The notes beneath the pieces are model-generated. The model saw only the letters and a program-made list of their open reading frames with translations. It made no database searches and had not been told where the DNA came from. Both the position numbers and the translations under genes were made by a program. This document shows, in pieces, positions 6,621 through 8,669 of a stretch of DNA of 8,669 nt. The stretch is from Chloroflexota bacterium (GTDB lineage Bacteria > Chloroflexota > Limnocylindria > Limnocylindrales > CSP1-4): assembly GCA_016875645.1 (NCBI GenBank), contig VGPE01000111.1, positions 1-8,669 on the forward strand, read 5' to 3'. Within the stretch, counting starts at the first letter, position 1. Each line of letters begins with the position of its first letter.

Positions 6621-7654
6621 GCAGGCTTCCGTTCGGCGAGCGACGACAGTTCGACCGGCCGGCCGGCTGCGGCCGCCTCGAGCAGCGCATTGGCGATCGC
6701 GACGGCCCACAGCCCATCCTCGACGTCCACCACCGGGCGGCCGCCCTCGCGGACCACCCGCAGGAACGCATCGATCTCGGCGGCCAGCGGCTCGGCGTTG
6801 ACGACGGGGAGCTCCGCGACATCGCCCGAGAAGGTGGTCGCGAAGCCGCCGATTAACTGGGCCCGCTCCACGTTGGCCCGGGTGAAGGTCAGCCGCTGTG
6901 TCAGGTAATCCAGCTCGAACATCCCTTCCTCGCCCACCACGATGAGCTGGCGGCGCTTGGCCGGCGTCAGCCAGTTGACGTCCAGCATGCCCGTGGCGCC
7001 GGACGGGAAGTGGAGCAGCCCGAACAGCAGGTCCTCGTGGTCGGCGTGGATGCGCTGGGCCAGCTCGGCGTACACCCGGCTTGGCCGCTCGGCGGCGATC
7101 CACGACAGGATGTCCACGTCGTGCGTGGCCAGGTCCACCGTCACGCCGACGTCTCGGATGCGGGCTGGGAACGGGCCGGCGCGGCGGCTGGCGATGGAGT
7201 AGATGCTGCTCAGCCAGCCCGCCTGCAGCAGTCGCCCCAGCTCCAGGACCGCGGGGTTGAACCGTTCCACGTGGCCGACCTGGACCGGAACCCCGCGGGC
7301 GTGGGCCGCGCGCAGGATCCGGACGCCCTCGTCGACCGTGGCGGCGAGCGGCTTCTCCACGAGGACGGCGATCCCACGCTCGATGGCGGCGAGGGCCAGC
7401 GGGAGGTGGGCCGTGGTCGGCGCGGCGACGACCAGCGCGTCGAGTTCCGCCTCCTCGATCATCGCGAGCGGCTCGGCGAACGGCTGGGCGCCGGCGGCGG
7501 CGGCAGCCTGGAGCGCCTCGGGCACCGGATCGGCGACCGCGACGAGTCGGCAGTCAGTTCGCGAGGACAGGACGCGCAGGTGGTTGCGGCCCATCGCCCC
7601 CAGGCCGGCGAGGCCGACCCGGAGGGTCGCGCCGGCCGGCCGAGGGCTGATCAT
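6617..7654 (-). CDS. wbpB: Gfo/Idh/MocA-family NAD-dependent UDP-sugar 3-dehydrogenase (WbpB-like)
   Basis: This 345-residue protein has the standard length for the family. It probably oxidises the C3 hydroxyl of a UDP-N-acetylhexosamine(uronate) to the ketone used by the aminotransferase encoded just upstream. The N-terminal Rossmann fold has the dinucleotide motif GLGAMG (residues 17-22), and EKP (100-102) supplies the conserved catalytic lysine. GHVERFNP (127-134) and DLATHDVDI (174-182) mark the C-terminal substrate domain, with His178 and Asp181 in the usual active-site pattern. The start overlaps the aminotransferase stop by ATGA, and the stop overlaps the next gene's start in the same way, so the three are probably translated in concert. 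The substrate could be UDP-GlcNAcA (WbpB type) or UDP-GlcNAc (GnnA type); sequence alone does not decide, but the 6-dehydrogenase next door favours WbpB. Confidence 0.9.
   Translation of the reverse strand: MISPRPAGATLRVGLAGLGAMGRNHLRVLSSRTDCRLVAVADPVPEALQAAAAAGAQPFAEPLAMIEEAELDALVVAAPTTAHLPLALAAIERGIAVLVEKPLAATVDEGVRILRAAHARGVPVQVGHVERFNPAVLELGRLLQAGWLSSIYSIASRRAGPFPARIRDVGVTVDLATHDVDILSWIAAERPSRVYAELAQRIHADHEDLLFGLLHFPSGATGMLDVNWLTPAKRRQLIVVGEEGMFELDYLTQRLTFTRANVERAQLIGGFATTFSGDVAELPVVNAEPLAAEIDAFLRVVREGGRPVVDVEDGLWAVAIANALLEAAAAGRPVELSSLAERKPA
6626..6630 (-). promoter_or_regulatory. Shine-Dalgarno site for the UDP-sugar dehydrogenase gene
   Basis: GGAAG on the minus strand sits 5 nt before the ATG at 6620, within the last codons of the oxidoreductase gene. 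Together with the ATGA overlap it supports the 6620 start over internal ATG or GTG codons that have no comparable site. Confidence 0.5.
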
Positions 7655-8669
7655 CGGGTGCTGCTCTCCACCCCGAGGGCCGCCCCCACCGAGGTTCGCG
7701 CCTCGACGGATCGCCGGACCGCGTCGATGACCGCGTCCTGCTCCTCGTCGGTCAGGCCCGGATACATCGGGATCGAAAGCGTTCGTTCAGCGACGATGTC
7801 CGTCACGGGCAGGTCGGCGTGGAAGCCGCGCTCCATCACGTACGCCTGGCGATGGACCGGGATCGGGTAGTAGATGCCGGTGCCGATGCCCTGCTCGGCA
7901 AGCTCGGCGACGATCGCGTCCCGCTCCGGGCCCACGTCGATCGTGTACTGGTGGAAGACGTGCGTCCGGCCTTCGGGCGTCACGGGGATCCGGATGGGCA
8001 GGTCGGCGAAACCCGCGTCATAGCGGGCCGCGATCGCCTGGCGGCGGCGCGTGTTGCGATCGAGCTTGGCGAACTGCACGAGGCCGATCGCGGCGCTGAT
8101 GTCGGTCAGCCGGAAGTTGAAGCCCAGGATCTCGTGGTGGTAGCGCTGGCGCATGCCCTGGGAGCGGTAGAGGCGCAGGAAGTCGGCCAGCCGGTCGTCG
8201 TTGGTGGTGATGAAGCCGCCCTCGCCGGTGGTCATGTTCTTGGTGCCGTAGAGGCTGAATGCACCGTGCCCGAATGAGCCCGCCATGCGGCCGCGGAACG
8301 TGGCGCCGTGCGCCTGGCACGCGTCCTCCACGACGGCCAGGCCGTAGCGGTCCGCGATGGCGGTGATCATGTCCATGTCCGCCACGAGGCCGAACAGGTG
8401 GACCGGCGAGATCGCCCTCGTCCGGGACGTGATCTTCGCCTCGATCCGCGCCGCGTCGATCAGGTAGGTGTCGGGCTCGATGTCCACGAACACGGGCGTG
8501 GCGCCGGTGCACAGGATCGAGCTGACGGTGGCGTTGAAGGTGTGCGAGACGGTGATCACCTCGTCGCCCGGCTCCAGGCCGAGGCCGGCGTAGATGCACA
8601 TCAGGGCCACGGTGCCGTTCGAGACGGCGATGGCGTGCTTGACGCCGACGTAAGCCGCCCAGCGCTCCT
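7651..8669 (-). CDS. wbpE: DegT/DnrJ/EryC1/StrS-family PLP-dependent sugar aminotransferase (WbpE-like), 5' end cut by window edge
   Basis: This probably transfers an amino group from glutamate to the 3-keto group of a UDP-sugar (UDP-2-acetamido-3-oxo-glucuronate in the WbpE pathway), in the cytoplasm. The frame is open to the right edge, and 338 residues are visible. A GTG at 8610 falls inside the conserved AVSNGT segment, so it is not the true start; roughly 30-45 residues are missing for a family of about 360-390. Visible signatures are the cofactor aspartate in VVEDACQAHGA, the Schiff-base lysine in GTKNMTTGEGG (Lys codon 8239-8241), the HLFG motif, TDISAAIGL, and the C-terminal YYPIPVH and LSIPMYPGL blocks. 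The stop overlaps the next gene's ATG (ATGA), and pairing with a Gfo/Idh/MocA oxidoreductase is typical of 3-amino-sugar synthesis. Family assignment is very secure. The exact substrate is inferred from neighbours; a GnnB-like or other amino-sugar role is the alternative. Confidence 0.93.
   Translation of the reverse strand, partial: ERWAAYVGVKHAIAVSNGTVALMCIYAGLGLEPGDEVITVSHTFNATVSSILCTGATPVFVDIEPDTYLIDAARIEAKITSRTRAISPVHLFGLVADMDMITAIADRYGLAVVEDACQAHGATFRGRMAGSFGHGAFSLYGTKNMTTGEGGFITTNDDRLADFLRLYRSQGMRQRYHHEILGFNFRLTDISAAIGLVQFAKLDRNTRRRQAIAARYDAGFADLPIRIPVTPEGRTHVFHQYTIDVGPERDAIVAELAEQGIGTGIYYPIPVHRQAYVMERGFHADLPVTDIVAERTLSIPMYPGLTDEEQDAVIDAVRRSVEARTSVGAALGVESSTR
7664..7669 (-). promoter_or_regulatory. 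Shine-Dalgarno site for the oxidoreductase gene
   Basis: On the minus strand GGAGAG lies 9 nt before the ATG at 7654, inside the end of the aminotransferase gene. It supports that ATG as the start and fits the coupled ATGA overlap. Confidence 0.6.

Noticed and set aside
6621..7103. Upstream in-frame extension of the UDP-sugar dehydrogenase frame
   Set aside because: It would be an out-of-frame reading through the oxidoreductase gene; the extra residues are Arg/Gly/Pro-rich noise, and the ATGA overlap at 6620 gives a better start.
7010..8277. Plus-strand open frames (7010-7870, 7819-8277)
   Set aside because: They are antisense to the oxidoreductase and aminotransferase genes and have no protein-family signature.
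1..8669. Promoters, terminators, RNA genes, CRISPR arrays, insertion sequences or a hidden defence system
   Set aside because: Coding sequence fills the window end to end; I saw no intergenic space, array of direct repeats, inverted terminal repeats, transposase or nuclease-like gene.

Overview
The window is GC-rich (roughly 70% by eye, with strong G/C preference at third codon positions). It holds seven genes, all on the minus strand, packed head to tail with no intergenic DNA to speak of. Adjacent genes overlap by 4 bp (ATGA or GTGA) or, in one case, are separated by 4 bp, so this looks like a single translationally coupled operon read from high to low coordinates. Both ends are cut: the first gene lacks its 5' end at the right edge and the last gene lacks its 3' end at the left edge. 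No promoter, terminator, RNA gene, mobile element or CRISPR is visible. Composition and packing suit a high-GC bacterium such as an actinobacterium or a member of Chloroflexota; this is inference, and nothing in the window fixes the taxon.

The right half (about 4094-8669) encodes nucleotide-sugar enzymes in transcription order: a DegT/DnrJ/EryC1/StrS PLP aminotransferase (7651-8669, partial), a Gfo/Idh/MocA NAD-dependent sugar oxidoreductase (6617-7654), a UDP-N-acetylhexosamine 6-dehydrogenase (5205-6620) and a non-hydrolysing UDP-sugar 2-epimerase (4094-5200). These correspond to WbpE, WbpB, WbpA and WbpI of the route from UDP-GlcNAc to UDP-2,3-diacetamido-2,3-dideoxy-mannuronic acid (UDP-ManNAc3NAcA) or a close relative. 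The epimerase carries features that I associate with WbpI rather than WecB. The WbpD-type N-acetyltransferase is not in the window and would be expected just beyond the right edge.

The left half (1-4097) encodes three consecutive, clearly related GT-B fold (GT4-type) glycosyltransferases: 2625-4097, 1285-2628 and 1-1288 (partial). They share the same C-terminal nucleotide-sugar-binding signature and a closing NWE motif, but differ strongly in the region linking the halves of the N-terminal domain. The first has a hydrophobic, Trp/Arg-rich membrane-binding insertion there; the second has a basic, Pro-rich linker. They probably add successive sugars to a lipid-linked surface polysaccharide or glycoprotein glycan that uses the uronic acid made by the upstream genes.

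Overall this is a recognisable surface-glycan biosynthesis operon. I see no wholly new type of system; the points of interest are the intact diacetamido-uronate module, the array of diverged paralogous glycosyltransferases, and the membrane insertion in one of them.
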